Under the pieces are notes generated by a model. That model ran no database searches, had not been told where the DNA came from, and saw only the letters and a program-made list of their open reading frames with translations. A stretch of 53,525 nucleotides of DNA from CAZBBB01 sp964490005 (GTDB lineage Bacteria; Planctomycetota; B15-G4). A program made the position numbers and the translations under genes. Positions 34,327-44,700 of this stretch are shown here, in pieces. The stretch spans positions 1 to 53,525 of the forward strand of contig CAZBBB010000012.1 in assembly GCA_964490005.1 (NCBI GenBank). Reading direction: 5' to 3'. How positions within the stretch are numbered: the stretch's first letter is position 1; the number at the start of each line of letters is the position of its first letter.

Positions 34327-34935
34327 ATGGACGTCTTCGAAGCCATCTCGTCGCGCCGCGCCATCAAGCACTTCGATCCGACGCACCGACTGAGCGAGGA
34401 CGAGATCGCGCGGCTGATCGAGGCGGCCATGCAGGCGCCGACCTCCTTCAACATCCAGCACTGGCGCTTCGTGCTGCTGCGCGATCCCGAGCTGCGCAGG
34501 CAGGTGCGCGCGGTGGGCAACGACCAGGCGCAGATGACCGATGCCTCGCTGCTGGTGCTCATGACCGCCGACGTCGCCGCGTGGAAGAAGAACCCCTCGC
34601 GCTACTGGGTCAACGCGCCGAAGGCGGTGGGCGAGATGCTCGTGAACTGGATGGGCCCCTTCCACGAGGGCAAGCCGCAACTGCAGCGCGACGAGGCGCA
34701 GCGTTCGATCGGCATGGCGATGGCGACGCTGATGCTCGCGGCGCAGGCCATGGGTTACGACAGCTGCCCGATGATCGGCTTCGATCACGACGCGGTCGCC
34801 AAGCTCGTGCGCCTGCCCGCCGACCACTGCATCGGCCCGATGGTCGCCATCGGCAAGCGCACGAAAGACCCCTGGCCCAAGCCGGGGCAGTTGCCGCGCG
34901 GCGAGGTGACGGTGATCGACCGCTTCGGCGGCTAG
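34327..34935 (+). CDS. Nitroreductase-family protein
   Basis: A 202-residue FMN-dependent oxidoreductase. It starts DVFEAISSRRAIKHFDP with the family's SRRxIKxFD motif, then LIEAAMQAPTSFNIQHWRF (FMN contact and substrate loop). QRSIGMAMATLMLAAQAMGYDSCPM forms the dimer helix and second FMN region. It ends in IGPMVAIGKR. These enzymes use NAD(P)H to reduce nitroaromatic compounds, quinones or flavins. The start at 34327 was chosen because it lies just before the conserved first helix. Gene stands alone. Confidence 0.92.
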   Translation: MDVFEAISSRRAIKHFDPTHRLSEDEIARLIEAAMQAPTSFNIQHWRFVLLRDPELRRQVRAVGNDQAQMTDASLLVLMTADVAAWKKNPSRYWVNAPKAVGEMLVNWMGPFHEGKPQLQRDEAQRSIGMAMATLMLAAQAMGYDSCPMIGFDHDAVAKLVRLPADHCIGPMVAIGKRTKDPWPKPGQLPRGEVTVIDRFGG

Positions 34936-35006
34936 CGGGCGAGGATCGCCACGCTGCGCAGGCGCAGGGTGGTGTCCGAACTCGCGGCGAGGAGCGCGGC
35001 CGCCGC

Positions 35007-36533
35007 CTACGGCGTCGTGAGCTTGAGCGCGTTGCTGGCGAGCGTGCCCGAGACGCTGCCGTTCGTGAAGGGCACCCAGGTCTGCATCCAGAAGGAGCTG
35101 CCGCTCGGCACGCCGGCCGGCCAGGTGGCCGCGATGACGTTGGTCGCCTGGCCGGACGAGAGGTCCATCGGCGACTTGATCGAGAGCGTCGGCTGCGGCA
35201 CGAGCGTGCCGCCGGAAAAGGGCGCGAAGATCGCCGCGCCGCCCACGATCAGATAGGCGTCCGCCGTGTAGCCGGTCGCGGCCGGCGGCACGAGCAGCGT
35301 CAGCTCGATCGTCAGGCTGCTGCCGGCGGTCAGGTTGCCGCAGGCCGACAGCTCGGGCGCGCGCGTGAAGGGCGCCGACGTCTTGTCGAAGCCGAGGTCG
35401 GCGACCGAGGCGCTCTGCGCGCAGACGCCGAGCGGGTTGGCGAGCGCGGCCTGCAGCGAGACCGACGTGATCGGCGTGCCGGTGTTCGCGCCGCTGCCCG
35501 AGGTCGAGCAGCCGCCGTTGGTGTGGATGCCGATGGCGACGTTCTGCTGCTCCCAGATGATCGGCGAGCCGGAGTTGCCGCCCGTCGTGTCGGCCTGGTA
35601 GCCGAGGTCGACGCCGCTGCTCACGAAGGGGCCGACGTGCGTCTGCTGGATGTTGTCGTAGGTCAGGTTCGGCGTCGAGTCGGCGCCGTAGCCCGTGATG
35701 CGGATCGAATTGCCGGCCGGCGCGGGCGGCGTGACCAGATCGAAGGCCGCGCCCATCGCCTGCCAGGGCGTCAGGCCGGTATTGCTGTTCGGAAAGCAGC
35801 CGAAGTACTTCCAGTCGTCGGTCGAGAACAGCGACTGGTGGCTGGCCGGGTCGACCGCGTACTGGTCCTCGGGCGGCGGGAACACCAGCGCGCCGCCCGT
35901 CGTGGAGAAGGGCACGTTGAACTGCACGCTCGCGCCCGTGCCGCCGCCGCAGTGCCCGGCCGAGAGGAAGCACTTGCCGCAGTCGTTGATCATCCACGCC
36001 GTGCAGACCACCGGCATGAGGCGCGCGACGCGCGGGTCGTTGGAGGGCACGCGGTCGTCGAGCGGCCCGCACTGCGTCTCGAGCGGCCCGAACGGAATGC
36101 CGACCTCGAGCGCCTCGATCGAGACGCGATTGTCGCCGGTGCCCGGGAAGGCGAGCACCTCGACGAGCAAGGTGTCGCCGTTGAAGTAGGCCGAGCCATG
36201 GTTCCACTGCCGCACGTGCTCGGCGTTCATCGTCTGCTGCGCGCCGTCCTGCAGCGAGGTGATGCGCAGCGTCGAGGCCGTGCCGTCGGCCACGCTGCCC
36301 GAGAGCTGCACCTCGTCGAAATACAGCGCCAGCGAGGCGGCGCCGTCGAAGTTCACGTAGAAGGACAGCACGGCCTGCGGTGCGTCGCTCTCGTTGCGCG
36401 CGCTGCCCGAGTCGAGCGCGAAGGCCTGCCGGATGGTCCGCGGCGGCGAGGCCTGCGCGGCGGCCGAGGGCGGCGCGGCCAGCGAGGATCCGACGGCGAG
36501 CAGGGCGACGAACGCGAGGGTGCGGAAACGCAT
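35007..36533 (-). CDS. Secreted trypsin-like serine protease with ASNAL-type C-terminal domain
   Basis: A 508-residue exported protein. It has a signal peptide (LAFVALLAVGSSLAAPPSAAAQA), then a beta-sandwich domain (residues about 30-150). The trypsin-like domain has His194 (FLSAGHC), Asp239 or Asp240 (STDDWKYFG) and Ser321 in GGNSGSP. The C-terminal about 100 residues form the shared domain (GGTLVPQPTLSI, then WPAGVPSGSSFWMQTW, ending ASNALKLTTP). This ending recurs in the proteins at 37345 and 52185, so it is probably a surface-sorting or anchoring module. The start at 36533 follows GGAGA. The catalytic triad is visible; substrate unknown. Confidence 0.85.
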   Translation of the reverse strand: MRFRTLAFVALLAVGSSLAAPPSAAAQASPPRTIRQAFALDSGSARNESDAPQAVLSFYVNFDGAASLALYFDEVQLSGSVADGTASTLRITSLQDGAQQTMNAEHVRQWNHGSAYFNGDTLLVEVLAFPGTGDNRVSIEALEVGIPFGPLETQCGPLDDRVPSNDPRVARLMPVVCTAWMINDCGKCFLSAGHCGGGTGASVQFNVPFSTTGGALVFPPPEDQYAVDPASHQSLFSTDDWKYFGCFPNSNTGLTPWQAMGAAFDLVTPPAPAGNSIRITGYGADSTPNLTYDNIQQTHVGPFVSSGVDLGYQADTTGGNSGSPIIWEQQNVAIGIHTNGGCSTSGSGANTGTPITSVSLQAALANPLGVCAQSASVADLGFDKTSAPFTRAPELSACGNLTAGSSLTIELTLLVPPAATGYTADAYLIVGGAAIFAPFSGGTLVPQPTLSIKSPMDLSSGQATNVIAATWPAGVPSGSSFWMQTWVPFTNGSVSGTLASNALKLTTP

Positions 36534-36627
36534 GGCCGGGTCTCCAGAGAGCACGTGAGGCCACGCACTCTAAGGGCTCGGCGCGATTCCGGCCACCGCG
36601 CGTCGCGCGCGCGGCGGCGAGGCCCGC

Positions 36628-37272
36628 CTACGGGTTCGACGTGAGCGCCCCGACGAAGGCCTGCACGGCGCGTCCGTGGCGCAGCAACTGGTCTTCGCGG
36701 CTCTCGAGGGCGCGCTGGCGCGTCACGAACTCGTGCTCGACGCCGGTGCCGTCGGTCCAGCGCGTGCGCATGCGGTCGCGGCTCGACGACGAGAGCGGCG
36801 CCGACTTGTCCTTGGGCCCGCCGTGGGCCGCGTAGATCGACGCGATCAGGCGCAGCCCGTCGCGATGGCGCCCGGCCCAGCCCGGCGCGGCCTCGCCGTC
36901 CTCGAGCGCCGACATCAGCGCATGACTCTTGCCCTCCTCGGTGCTCCAGCGGCTGGTGCAGAACGCGTCGGCGAAGTCGGCGGCGAAGCGCGCTTCGGCC
37001 GTGCGCACCACGAAGGTCATGTCGGGTGCCTTGTCGAAACGCTCCGTGCGCAGCACGAAGTCGTGGCCGGGCAGGCGCATGACCATCACGCCGTCGCGCT
37101 CGGGGCGCGGCGACTCGGCGGCGAGCGCCACGCCCTTGCCGACGCCGTCGACGATCTCGACGCCGAGCAGGATCTCTCCCTCGGGCGTCTTCACTTCGAT
37201 GAAGCTCCCCTGCGCGAGCGCGGAAGACGAGCAGACCGAGAGCAGGAACAGGGCGAGGGCGGCGCGCAGCAT
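36628..37272 (-). CDS. Hypothetical exported protein
   Basis: A 214-residue protein with a signal peptide (LALFLLSVCSSSALAQ) and a beta-rich N-terminal half (SFIEVKTPEGEILLGVEIV, FVLRTERFDKAPDMTFVVR). The C-terminal half is helical with many Arg (SRDRMRTRWTDG, then TRQRALESREDQLLRHGRAV). No family was recognised and no catalytic motif seen. Starts at ATG 37272. It is 94 bases from the start of the protease gene, same strand; co-transcription is unclear. Confidence 0.65.
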   Translation of the reverse strand: MLRAALALFLLSVCSSSALAQGSFIEVKTPEGEILLGVEIVDGVGKGVALAAESPRPERDGVMVMRLPGHDFVLRTERFDKAPDMTFVVRTAEARFAADFADAFCTSRWSTEEGKSHALMSALEDGEAAPGWAGRHRDGLRLIASIYAAHGGPKDKSAPLSSSSRDRMRTRWTDGTGVEHEFVTRQRALESREDQLLRHGRAVQAFVGALTSNP

Positions 37273-37344
37273 GGGACGACTCCGGGACGGGCGGGGAGAA
37301 GTCCTTCCTCTCGGCGCGCGCGGCGGGTGTCTTGAGCCTCGGCC

Positions 37345-38019
37345 CTACGGAACGACGCCGCGCAGCGCGTTGCTCGCGCTCAGGCCCGCCGGGCCGCCCG
37401 GATCGACGATCCAGTGCTGCATCCAGAACTGCAGTCCGGACGGAATCGCGGGCGGCCACTGCGTCGAGAGCAGCAGCTCGCCCTGCGCGTCGATCGGCAA
37501 CGCGACGACGAGCACGTCGGGGCGCGGCACCATGAGCCCGCCCTTGAAGGGAGCGTTGAGCAGCGACAGTCCGAGCACGAGCGTCGAGGCCGAGCCGGGC
37601 AGCGCGTTGGAGAGTTGCAGCGCGACGGGTTCGCCGCCGCACAGGCTGCCGATCGCCGAGAGCACCGGCCCGACGAGCGGGCCGTTGAGCGCGTCGCTCT
37701 CGACGACGAGATCGAAACTGCCGACGCCCGACCAACCTTGCAGTTCGCTCGAGAAGCCGATCGCACCGCCCATCGGGAAGCCCTGGAAGGCTGCGCCCAT
37801 GAACCGCGGACCGGCCTCGTTCGACACGAAGCGCACGTCGAGGCGCGCGTGCGTCACCTCGCCCTCCTGCGTGCCGACGCCGAGCACTTCGCCGACGACG
37901 GCGAAGGGCGTGAAGGGCGAGAGATCGATCACGAGTTCGTGTGCGCCGCTCGCCGCGCGCGCCGACGGCACGGCGAGCAGCGCCACGGCGAGCGCCAGAG
38001 CCTGAGGATGCGACGACAT
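37345..38019 (-). CDS. Small secreted protein made largely of the ASNAL-type C-terminal domain
   Basis: A 224-residue exported protein. A signal peptide ends SARAA; residues 25-120 form a unique beta-rich domain (VTHARLDVRFVSNEAG). The last about 100 residues form the shared domain: GEPVALQLSNALPG, then GGLMVPRPDVLVVALP, WPPAIPSGLQFWMQHW and the ending ASNALRGVVP. It is the simplest protein in the window that carries this module. The ATG at 38019 was chosen because it starts the signal peptide. Function unknown. Confidence 0.75.
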   Translation of the reverse strand: MSSHPQALALAVALLAVPSARAASGAHELVIDLSPFTPFAVVGEVLGVGTQEGEVTHARLDVRFVSNEAGPRFMGAAFQGFPMGGAIGFSSELQGWSGVGSFDLVVESDALNGPLVGPVLSAIGSLCGGEPVALQLSNALPGSASTLVLGLSLLNAPFKGGLMVPRPDVLVVALPIDAQGELLLSTQWPPAIPSGLQFWMQHWIVDPGGPAGLSASNALRGVVP

Positions 38020-38204
38020 GGCATCGTGTCCGTCGAAGGGAGGCACGGGAGTGCGCCGCACCCTGTGTGCGCCGCTCAGGATACTCCCCGCGCTGGACCC
38101 TCGTTCGACGTCGGTCGCCACGCCCGATCGCCTCCCCCGCATCGGGCCGCGCGCGTTAGGATGTCGGCCGGCCCGACACGCTCTCCCGTCTCCCGGAGCG
38201 AAGC

Positions 38205-39389
38205 ATGCTCGCACTGCTCGCCGCGCTGTTCCTCGCCGCCGACATCTACGTCGTGGATGACAACGGACCCGCGGACTTCAGCGAGATCCAGCCCGCGATC
38301 GACGCGGCCAAGGCCGGCGACACGTTGCTCGTGCGCGTCGGCGCCTACGCGGGCTTCACGCTCACGAAGCGGCTGACGATCCTCGGGCAGGACGGCCCCT
38401 TCGAGCCCTTCGTCGGCACCGAGCCGTACGTGGGCGGGCTCGTGCAGATCGACGGCCCAGTGAGTTTCACGCTCGCGGGCATGCGCCTGTCGACGGTCGC
38501 GGTCGTCGGCGTGGGAGGCAGCGGGCTGCTCGACGATCTCACGGTGCTGAACACCGTCACGGTGAGCAATTGCCCGCAGCTCGTGATCAGCCGGCTCGTG
38601 ATGCCGCAGGCGACCACCGACTTCGCCGCGCTCGCGGTCGGCAGCTCAACGCTCATGCTCGTCGACAGCGACCTGACCGGCGGCCCGGGCCACTCGCCCT
38701 TCGCGGGGCCGGGCTTCCCCGGGCAGCCCGCGCTCGACGCGGGCACCAACAGCCTCGTCGTCGTCGCAGGCAGCAAGCTCACCGGCGGCGATGCCGGGCA
38801 GGGCCTGTTCATGGACGGCAAGGCCGGTCCCGCGCTGCGCTGCAGCTTCTCGACCGTGATCGTGCGCGGCTCGAGCTTCGACGTGCTCGACGACGGGTAT
38901 GTCGAGCCCGGTTTCGGAGGCATGCCGGGCAGCGCGATCGACTGCGCGGGCGGCCTCGTGATCCACAGCGGCGTGACGCTCGCGGCGCCCGTGAGCACGA
39001 GCCTCGGCGGCACCGTGATCGCGGCCGCCGCGCCCGAGCCGTATCTGGAGATCACCGGCAGCGACGGGCTCGGCGCGCAGCGCTCGCTCGACCTCTACGG
39101 GCCGGCCGGCACGCTCGGCTGGTTGCTGCTCTCGACGGCGCCGGCCACCTTCGCGCTGCCGAAGCTCGAGCTGCCGCTGTGGCTCGACCCCGCGTCGACG
39201 CTGCTCGTCGCGCCGCTCGTGATGCTCGGCCAGGACTCGCCGCTCTCGCTGACGATCACGCTGCCGAACACGCCCGGCTTCGCCGGCATCACGCTGCGCG
39301 CGCAGGCCGTGTATCCGCAGCTCCCGAGCGCCTGGAAGCCGGGCCAGCAGACCGTCTCGAACCTCGCGCCCCTGATCGTGCGCCACTGA
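38205..39389 (+). CDS. Secreted beta-helix protein
   Basis: A 394-residue exported protein. A short signal (LALLAALFLAAD) precedes IYVVDDNGPADFSEIQPAID, the typical beginning of right-handed beta-helix/pectin-lyase-like proteins. The following 250 residues are repeated strand-turn units rich in Val, Leu, Asp and Gly. The C-terminal about 90 residues (LPKLELPLWLDPAST, then LGQDSPLSLTITLPNTPGFAGITLRAQAV) look like a diverged relative of the shared C-terminal module, ending LAPLIVRH. No catalytic residues were recognised. The start at 38205 has GGAG upstream. Confidence 0.75.
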   Translation: MLALLAALFLAADIYVVDDNGPADFSEIQPAIDAAKAGDTLLVRVGAYAGFTLTKRLTILGQDGPFEPFVGTEPYVGGLVQIDGPVSFTLAGMRLSTVAVVGVGGSGLLDDLTVLNTVTVSNCPQLVISRLVMPQATTDFAALAVGSSTLMLVDSDLTGGPGHSPFAGPGFPGQPALDAGTNSLVVVAGSKLTGGDAGQGLFMDGKAGPALRCSFSTVIVRGSSFDVLDDGYVEPGFGGMPGSAIDCAGGLVIHSGVTLAAPVSTSLGGTVIAAAAPEPYLEITGSDGLGAQRSLDLYGPAGTLGWLLLSTAPATFALPKLELPLWLDPASTLLVAPLVMLGQDSPLSLTITLPNTPGFAGITLRAQAVYPQLPSAWKPGQQTVSNLAPLIVRH

Positions 39390-39460
39390 TCTGCGGCCCT
39401 TACGGCAGTTCCGCTCGGCGATTGGCCGGGGGCTCGGGTCTGTGGTATGAGAAGCGGGTC

Positions 39461-39964
39461 GTGAAACGGCATGCACACGCGTCGACGCGTCGGAGGCCGG
39501 GGTTCGGTGCCCGGATGCTCTCGCTGTGCATCGTTCCGGTCCTGCTCGCGGGGCCGGCCCTCTCGCCCGGCGCGATGCTGCTGCACGCGCACGGTCTGGA
39601 GGACCAGCACGCGCACCTGACGCCGGCGGCCATCGTCGCCGCCTGTCTCGACGAGGCGCCCGACTGGCACGCGGCGCAGCACGGCGAGCCCGAAATGGGC
39701 CTGTGCGACGACTCGGCGCATGGACAAGTGCCCCCCGGGACGACCGTGGCGCTGAAGGCCGCGCCGCTGCATCGATCGACGTCGTCGGCCGCCGCGCTCG
39801 ACGACGCGCTGAAGCAGGCCTTCAAGATGCCTGTCTTCTCGGCGTGCGACGCCGTCGCGCTCGTGCCCGACACCGCCACACCGAGTGCCGCGGCGCACCG
39901 CCTGCGCGACCGCGACTCGGGCGCCGTGCGTGTGCTGCGCTCTCGCGGGGCCTTGCTGATCTAG
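39461..39964 (+). CDS. Small His-rich exported protein heading the metal-efflux operon
   Basis: A 167-residue protein from GTG 39461. The basic N-terminus (VKRHAHASTRRRPG) leads to a hydrophobic segment MLSLCIVPVLLAGPALSPGAML. After it come many His, Asp and Cys residues (LLHAHGLEDQHAHLTP, DWHAAQHGEPEMGLCDD), which suggests periplasmic metal binding. The adaptor, pump and outer-membrane genes follow on the same strand, so a metallochaperone or sensor role is plausible. I know no named family. The GTG lacks a strong ribosome site; an ATG at 39515 just before the hydrophobic segment is an alternative. Confidence 0.6.
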   Translation: MKRHAHASTRRRPGFGARMLSLCIVPVLLAGPALSPGAMLLHAHGLEDQHAHLTPAAIVAACLDEAPDWHAAQHGEPEMGLCDDSAHGQVPPGTTVALKAAPLHRSTSSAAALDDALKQAFKMPVFSACDAVALVPDTATPSAAAHRLRDRDSGAVRVLRSRGALLI

Positions 39965-40065
39965 CGGCGGAGCTCGACACCGGCTTGCGAGCCGGTCGAT
40001 GCCTCCCCTTCGTCGCGTCGCCGTGTCGGCGCGATGTTCAGCCCCTGATCCGCCGGGCCACGCAC

Positions 40066-41694
40066 ATGCTCCTTCGCGTCCGATCCTTCGTCGTCGTTTC
40101 CGCTCTGCTGCTCCTGTCCATCCCGTCCTGCGGGCCCGCGCCGCATGTGCACGAGTCGCCGCCCGACAAGGCGGAGATCGAACCGATCGGTCTCACGCTC
40201 TTCGGCGAGCGGGTGCTCCTCTTCATGGAGTACCCGCGCCTCGTCGCCGGCGAGCCGGCGCGCTTCCTGGCGCATGTCTCGGTGCTGGCGACCGGCGAAC
40301 CCGTGCGCACGGGCGGCGTGACGCTCGAGATCGGCGCCACGGTCCTGACGGCGACGGCTCCGACGCGCGACGGCCTGTTCATCCCCGAAGGACGGTTCGC
40401 GGCGCCCGGCCGCCTGCGTGCCTCGCTCGTGCTCTCGAGCGAACAGGCTTCCGAGCGCCTCGAACTCGGCGAGTTCGTCGTGCATGGCACGTCGGCCGAG
40501 GCGCGGGCCGCGGCCGAGGCCGACGCGAGCCCCGAGGACCCGGGTGCCGTGCCCTTCCTGCTCGAGCAGCAGTGGAAACTGCCGCTGCTGCTGGCGCAGG
40601 CGGCGCCCGCGCGACTCACGCAGCGTCTCGTCGTGCCCGCGCGCGTCGTGCCGGCCGAAGGCGCGTCCGCGGTCGTGGCCGCGCCCGTCGCGGGGCGCCT
40701 GCTCGGGCCTGACGGCAAGGGACTCGCGCGCAGCGGCGACCTCGTCGCGGCCGGCGCGCCGCTCGCGCACGTCGAGCCGCCGCTCTCGGCCGCCGACGCC
40801 GCGCAGCTGCGTGCCCTGCAACTCGAGTGGAACCTCAAGGCGATGGAGATCGAGCAGGCCTTCGCCGCGGCCACGACGCAGCAGCGTTTCGCGCGGCTCG
40901 AGAGCGAGCGGATCGCGAAGCTGCGCCCCGACGGGCTGGCGACGCAGCAGCAGGCCGACGCCGCGCAGCGGGATCTCGCGCTCGCCGACGCGGCGCTCGA
41001 CGCGGCGCGGACCGCGCGCGCCGCGATCGGCTCGGTTCGGGCGGGGCCGGCGGACGCGGGCCCGGCAACGCTCCCCGAGGGCCTGAAGTTTCCCGTGCTC
41101 GCGCCGATCGCCGGCGTCGTCGTCGGTGCCGGTCGCGTTCCGGGCGAGTCGGTCGAAGCCGGCGCCACGCTGTTCCGCGTCGTCGACGCCTCGCGGCTCT
41201 GGGTCGAAGGGCGCGTTTCGGAGTTCGACGCGGCGCGCATCGGCCGCGCGCCGCGCGCGGCGCTGAGCTTTCCGTCGGCCCCCGGGCGGCGCGTCGAGGT
41301 CGGCGATTCGCCCGGCAGCCGCCTGATCCTGTTCGGGCCCGAGGTGGACGAAGTCTCGCGCACGGTGCTGCTGCGCTACACCCTGCCCGAGGCGGGCGCC
41401 GATCTGCGGCCCGGCCTGCTCGCCGACATGGAGATCGCGGTCGCGACGGTCGACGCCGCCGTGGCGATCCCGCACGCAGCGGTCGTGATGGACGGCGGAC
41501 GGCCGACCGCCTGGGTGATGCTGGGCGGCGAGTCCTTCGCGCGGCGCGAACTCGTGCTCGGCGTGCGCGACGGCGAGTTCGTCGAAGTGCGGTCGGGAGT
41601 GGAGGCCGGCGAGCGCGTCGTGACGCGCGGCGCCTCGACGCTGCGTCTGGCCGCGCTGTCGCCGGCCAGTCTCGGCGCCGGTCACCAGCACTGA
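40066..41694 (+). CDS. Periplasmic adaptor (membrane fusion protein) of heavy-metal RND pump
   Basis: A 542-residue lipoprotein (signal VVVSALLLLSIPSC) of the HlyD/CusB-type adaptor family. After an N-terminal beta domain (residues about 35-150, GEPARFLAHVSVLATGEPV) are the lipoyl half (VVPARVVPAEGASAVVAAPVAGRL), a helical hairpin (about 265-345), the second lipoyl half (FPVLAPIAGVVVGAGRVPGESV), the beta-barrel domain (LWVEGRVSEFDAARI) and the membrane-proximal domain (VAIPHAAVVMDGGR). It ends GAGHQH, possibly metal-binding. It carries metal from periplasm to the pump and bridges pump and outer-membrane protein. The pump gene begins 10 bases later. Confidence 0.9.
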   Translation: MLLRVRSFVVVSALLLLSIPSCGPAPHVHESPPDKAEIEPIGLTLFGERVLLFMEYPRLVAGEPARFLAHVSVLATGEPVRTGGVTLEIGATVLTATAPTRDGLFIPEGRFAAPGRLRASLVLSSEQASERLELGEFVVHGTSAEARAAAEADASPEDPGAVPFLLEQQWKLPLLLAQAAPARLTQRLVVPARVVPAEGASAVVAAPVAGRLLGPDGKGLARSGDLVAAGAPLAHVEPPLSAADAAQLRALQLEWNLKAMEIEQAFAAATTQQRFARLESERIAKLRPDGLATQQQADAAQRDLALADAALDAARTARAAIGSVRAGPADAGPATLPEGLKFPVLAPIAGVVVGAGRVPGESVEAGATLFRVVDASRLWVEGRVSEFDAARIGRAPRAALSFPSAPGRRVEVGDSPGSRLILFGPEVDEVSRTVLLRYTLPEAGADLRPGLLADMEIAVATVDAAVAIPHAAVVMDGGRPTAWVMLGGESFARRELVLGVRDGEFVEVRSGVEAGERVVTRGASTLRLAALSPASLGAGHQH

Positions 41695-41704
41695 GCGCAC
41701 GGAC

Positions 41705-44700
41705 ATGATCAACCTGCTCATACGCTGGTCGCTGGCCAACCGCATCGCGGTGCTCGGTCTCGCTCTCGCCCTCTCGGTCGTCGGTCTGCTCGTCACGGCG
41801 GAGATGCCCGTCGACGTCTTCCCCGATCTCTCGGCGCCGACCGTCACCGTGCTCGTCGAGGGGCACGGCATGTCTCCGCTCGAGATGGAGACGCAGGTCA
41901 CCTTCCCGATCGAGACCGCGATGAACGGCGCCGCCCAGGTGCGGCGCGTGCGCTCGGGCACGGCGGTCGGGCTCTCGGTCGTGTGGATCGAGTTCGAGTG
42001 GGGCACCGACATCCATCGGGCGCGGCAATCGGTCGCCGAGCGGCTCTCGTCCGTCGCGGCGAGCCTGCCCGCTCAGGTCGAGGCGCCCGCGATGGCGCCG
42101 ATCTCGTCGATCATGGGCGAGATCCTGTTCTGCTCGCTCACGTCGGACCGGCATGACGCGCTCGAGCTGCGCACGATCGCGACCACGACGCTGCGACGTC
42201 GGCTGCTCGCGGTGCCGGGCGTGTCGCAGGTCGTCCCCATCGGCGGCGACACGCGGCAATACCAGGTCGTGCTCTCGGCGCAGCGCCTGCGCGCGCAGGG
42301 CCTGACGGCCTCGCAGGTGCTGCAGGCACTCGAAGGCGCCAACGAGAACGTGGCCGGCGGCATCCTCACGAGCGGCGCGCAGGAGACGATCGTCGAGGGC
42401 ATCGGACGCGTGCTCACGGAGGCGGACATCGGCGCCACGGTCGTGGCCCTGCGCGACGGCGTGCCGGTGCGCGTGTCCGATCTCGGCGTCGTGCAGATCG
42501 GCGCCGCCTTCAAGCGCGGCACGGCCGCGGCCAGCCGGCGCGGTCCCGACGGGCAGGCCATCGTCGAATCGGGCGTGGTGATCGCCGTGCAGAAGCAGCC
42601 GGGGGCCAACACGCTCGAGCTGACGGGTCGCATCGACCAGGCCCTCGACGAGATCCAGCGGGGCCTGCCCGAGGGGCAGTTCATCAACAAGAACCTGTTC
42701 CGGCAGGCCGACTTCATCGAGACCTCGATCCGCAACACGACGCACGCGCTGCTCGAAGGCGCGGTGATGGTGGCGCTGGTCGTGATCGTGTTCCTCGGCA
42801 GCCTGCGCGCGAGCCTGATCACGCTCTCGGTGCTGCCGCTCTCGCTGCTCATCGCGGTGCTCGTGCTGCGCGCGCTGGGCGACGGCATCAACACGATGAC
42901 GCTCGGCGGCATGGCCATCGCCATCGGCGCGCTCGTGGACGACGCCATCATCGACGTCGAGAACGTCGTGCGCCGCCTGCGCGAGAACGCCGCGCGGCCG
43001 GAACGCGAGCGGCGCTCGACGGGCGCGGTCGTCTACGACGCGAGCGTCGAGGTGCGCCCGTCGATCGTGCTCGCCACGCTCATCATCCTGCTGGTCTTCA
43101 CGCCGCTCTTCGTGCTCGAGGGCGTCGAGGGCCGCCTGCTCGAGCCGCTCGGCGTGGCCTTCACCGTCGCGCTGGCCGCCTCGCTGCTCACGGCGCTGAC
43201 GCTGACGCCGGTGATGTGCGCGCTGCTGCTCCCGCGCAGCGGCATCGTCCGCAAGGGCCTCGAGCCGCGCTTCGTGCGCGCCCTCAAGCGCGGGTATCTG
43301 CCCCTGCTCGACGGCGCGCTCGCGCATCCGTGGCGGCTCGCGCTGCCGGCGGCACTGCTCTTCGTGCTGAGCATCGCCGGGGCCCTCGGCATGGGGCGCA
43401 GCTTCCTGCCGGAGTTCAACGAGGGCGCGCTGGTGGTCGGCATCGTCACGCTGCCGGGCACTTCGCTCGAGGAGAGCGACCGCCTCGCGCGCCTCGCCGA
43501 GGAGGCGCTCATGCGGCATCCCGAGATCATCGCCATCGGCCGGCGCACCGGCCGCGCCGAAGGCGACGAGCACGTGCAGGGCGTCGAGGCCAGCGAGATC
43601 GACCTGACGCTCGACATGGAGGCGCCGGCGCGGCGCGGCCTGCCGACGCGCGGCAAGGACGAACTGCTCGAGGCGCTGCGCGCCGAACTCGCGACGATTG
43701 CCGGCGTGCAGGCGACCTTCGGACAACCCATCTCGCATCGCATCGACCACATGCTCTCGGGCACGCGCGCGAGCGTGGCGGTCAAGATCTTCGGCGACGA
43801 CCTCGCGACGCTGCGGCGGCTCGGCGAGCAGGTCGAGGCGCGCATGGCCGCCGTGCCCGGCGTGGTCGATCTCTCGGTGGAGCAGCAGGCGCTCGTGCCG
43901 ACGCTGCGCGTCTCCTTCGATCGGCAGGCCATCGCCCGACACGGACTGCTCGTCGCGGACGTGGCGCGCGCGCTCGAACTCGCCACGCGCGGGCTCGTCG
44001 TCGGGCAGGTGCTGCAGGGCGTCAACGCCTTCGATCTGCTCGTGCGCGTGGGCGAGGCGCAGGCCGTCTCGGCCGAGACGGTCGCGCAGACGCTCGTCGT
44101 CGCACCGGGCGGGGCGCAGCTGCCGCTCGGCGCGCTGGCCGCGATCAGCGAAGACCGCGCGCCGAACTTCATCAGTCGCGAGAACGTGCAGCGCAAGATC
44201 GTCGTCATGTGCAACACGGCGGGGCGCGACGTGGGCAGCGTCGTCGCGGAGCTGCGCGAGGCGCTGGCCGCCGACGTGCCGCTCCCGCACGGCTACTGGG
44301 TCGAGTTCGGCGGTCAGTTCGAGAGCGCCGAGGCGACCGGACGTCGTCTGGCCTGGCTCGGCGCGGGCATCGTGGCCGGCATCGCGGCGCTGCTCTACGC
44401 CGTGTTCCGGTCGCTGCGCGACACGCTGCTGATCATGGTCAACCTGCCGCTGGCGCTCATCGGCGGCGTGGCGGGCGTGGCGCTCACGGGCGGCACGCTC
44501 TCGGTGGCCTCGATGATCGGATTCATCACGGTCTTCGGCGTCGCCGCGCGCAACGGCATCATGATGGTCTCGCACATCCGGCATCTGCAGCGCTTCGAGG
44601 GCGTGGGCGACTTCCGCGAGGCGGTGCGGCGCGGCGCGCTGGAACGCCTCGCGCCGATCCTGATGACGGCGCTGGCCGCGGGCCTGGCGCTCGTGCCGCT

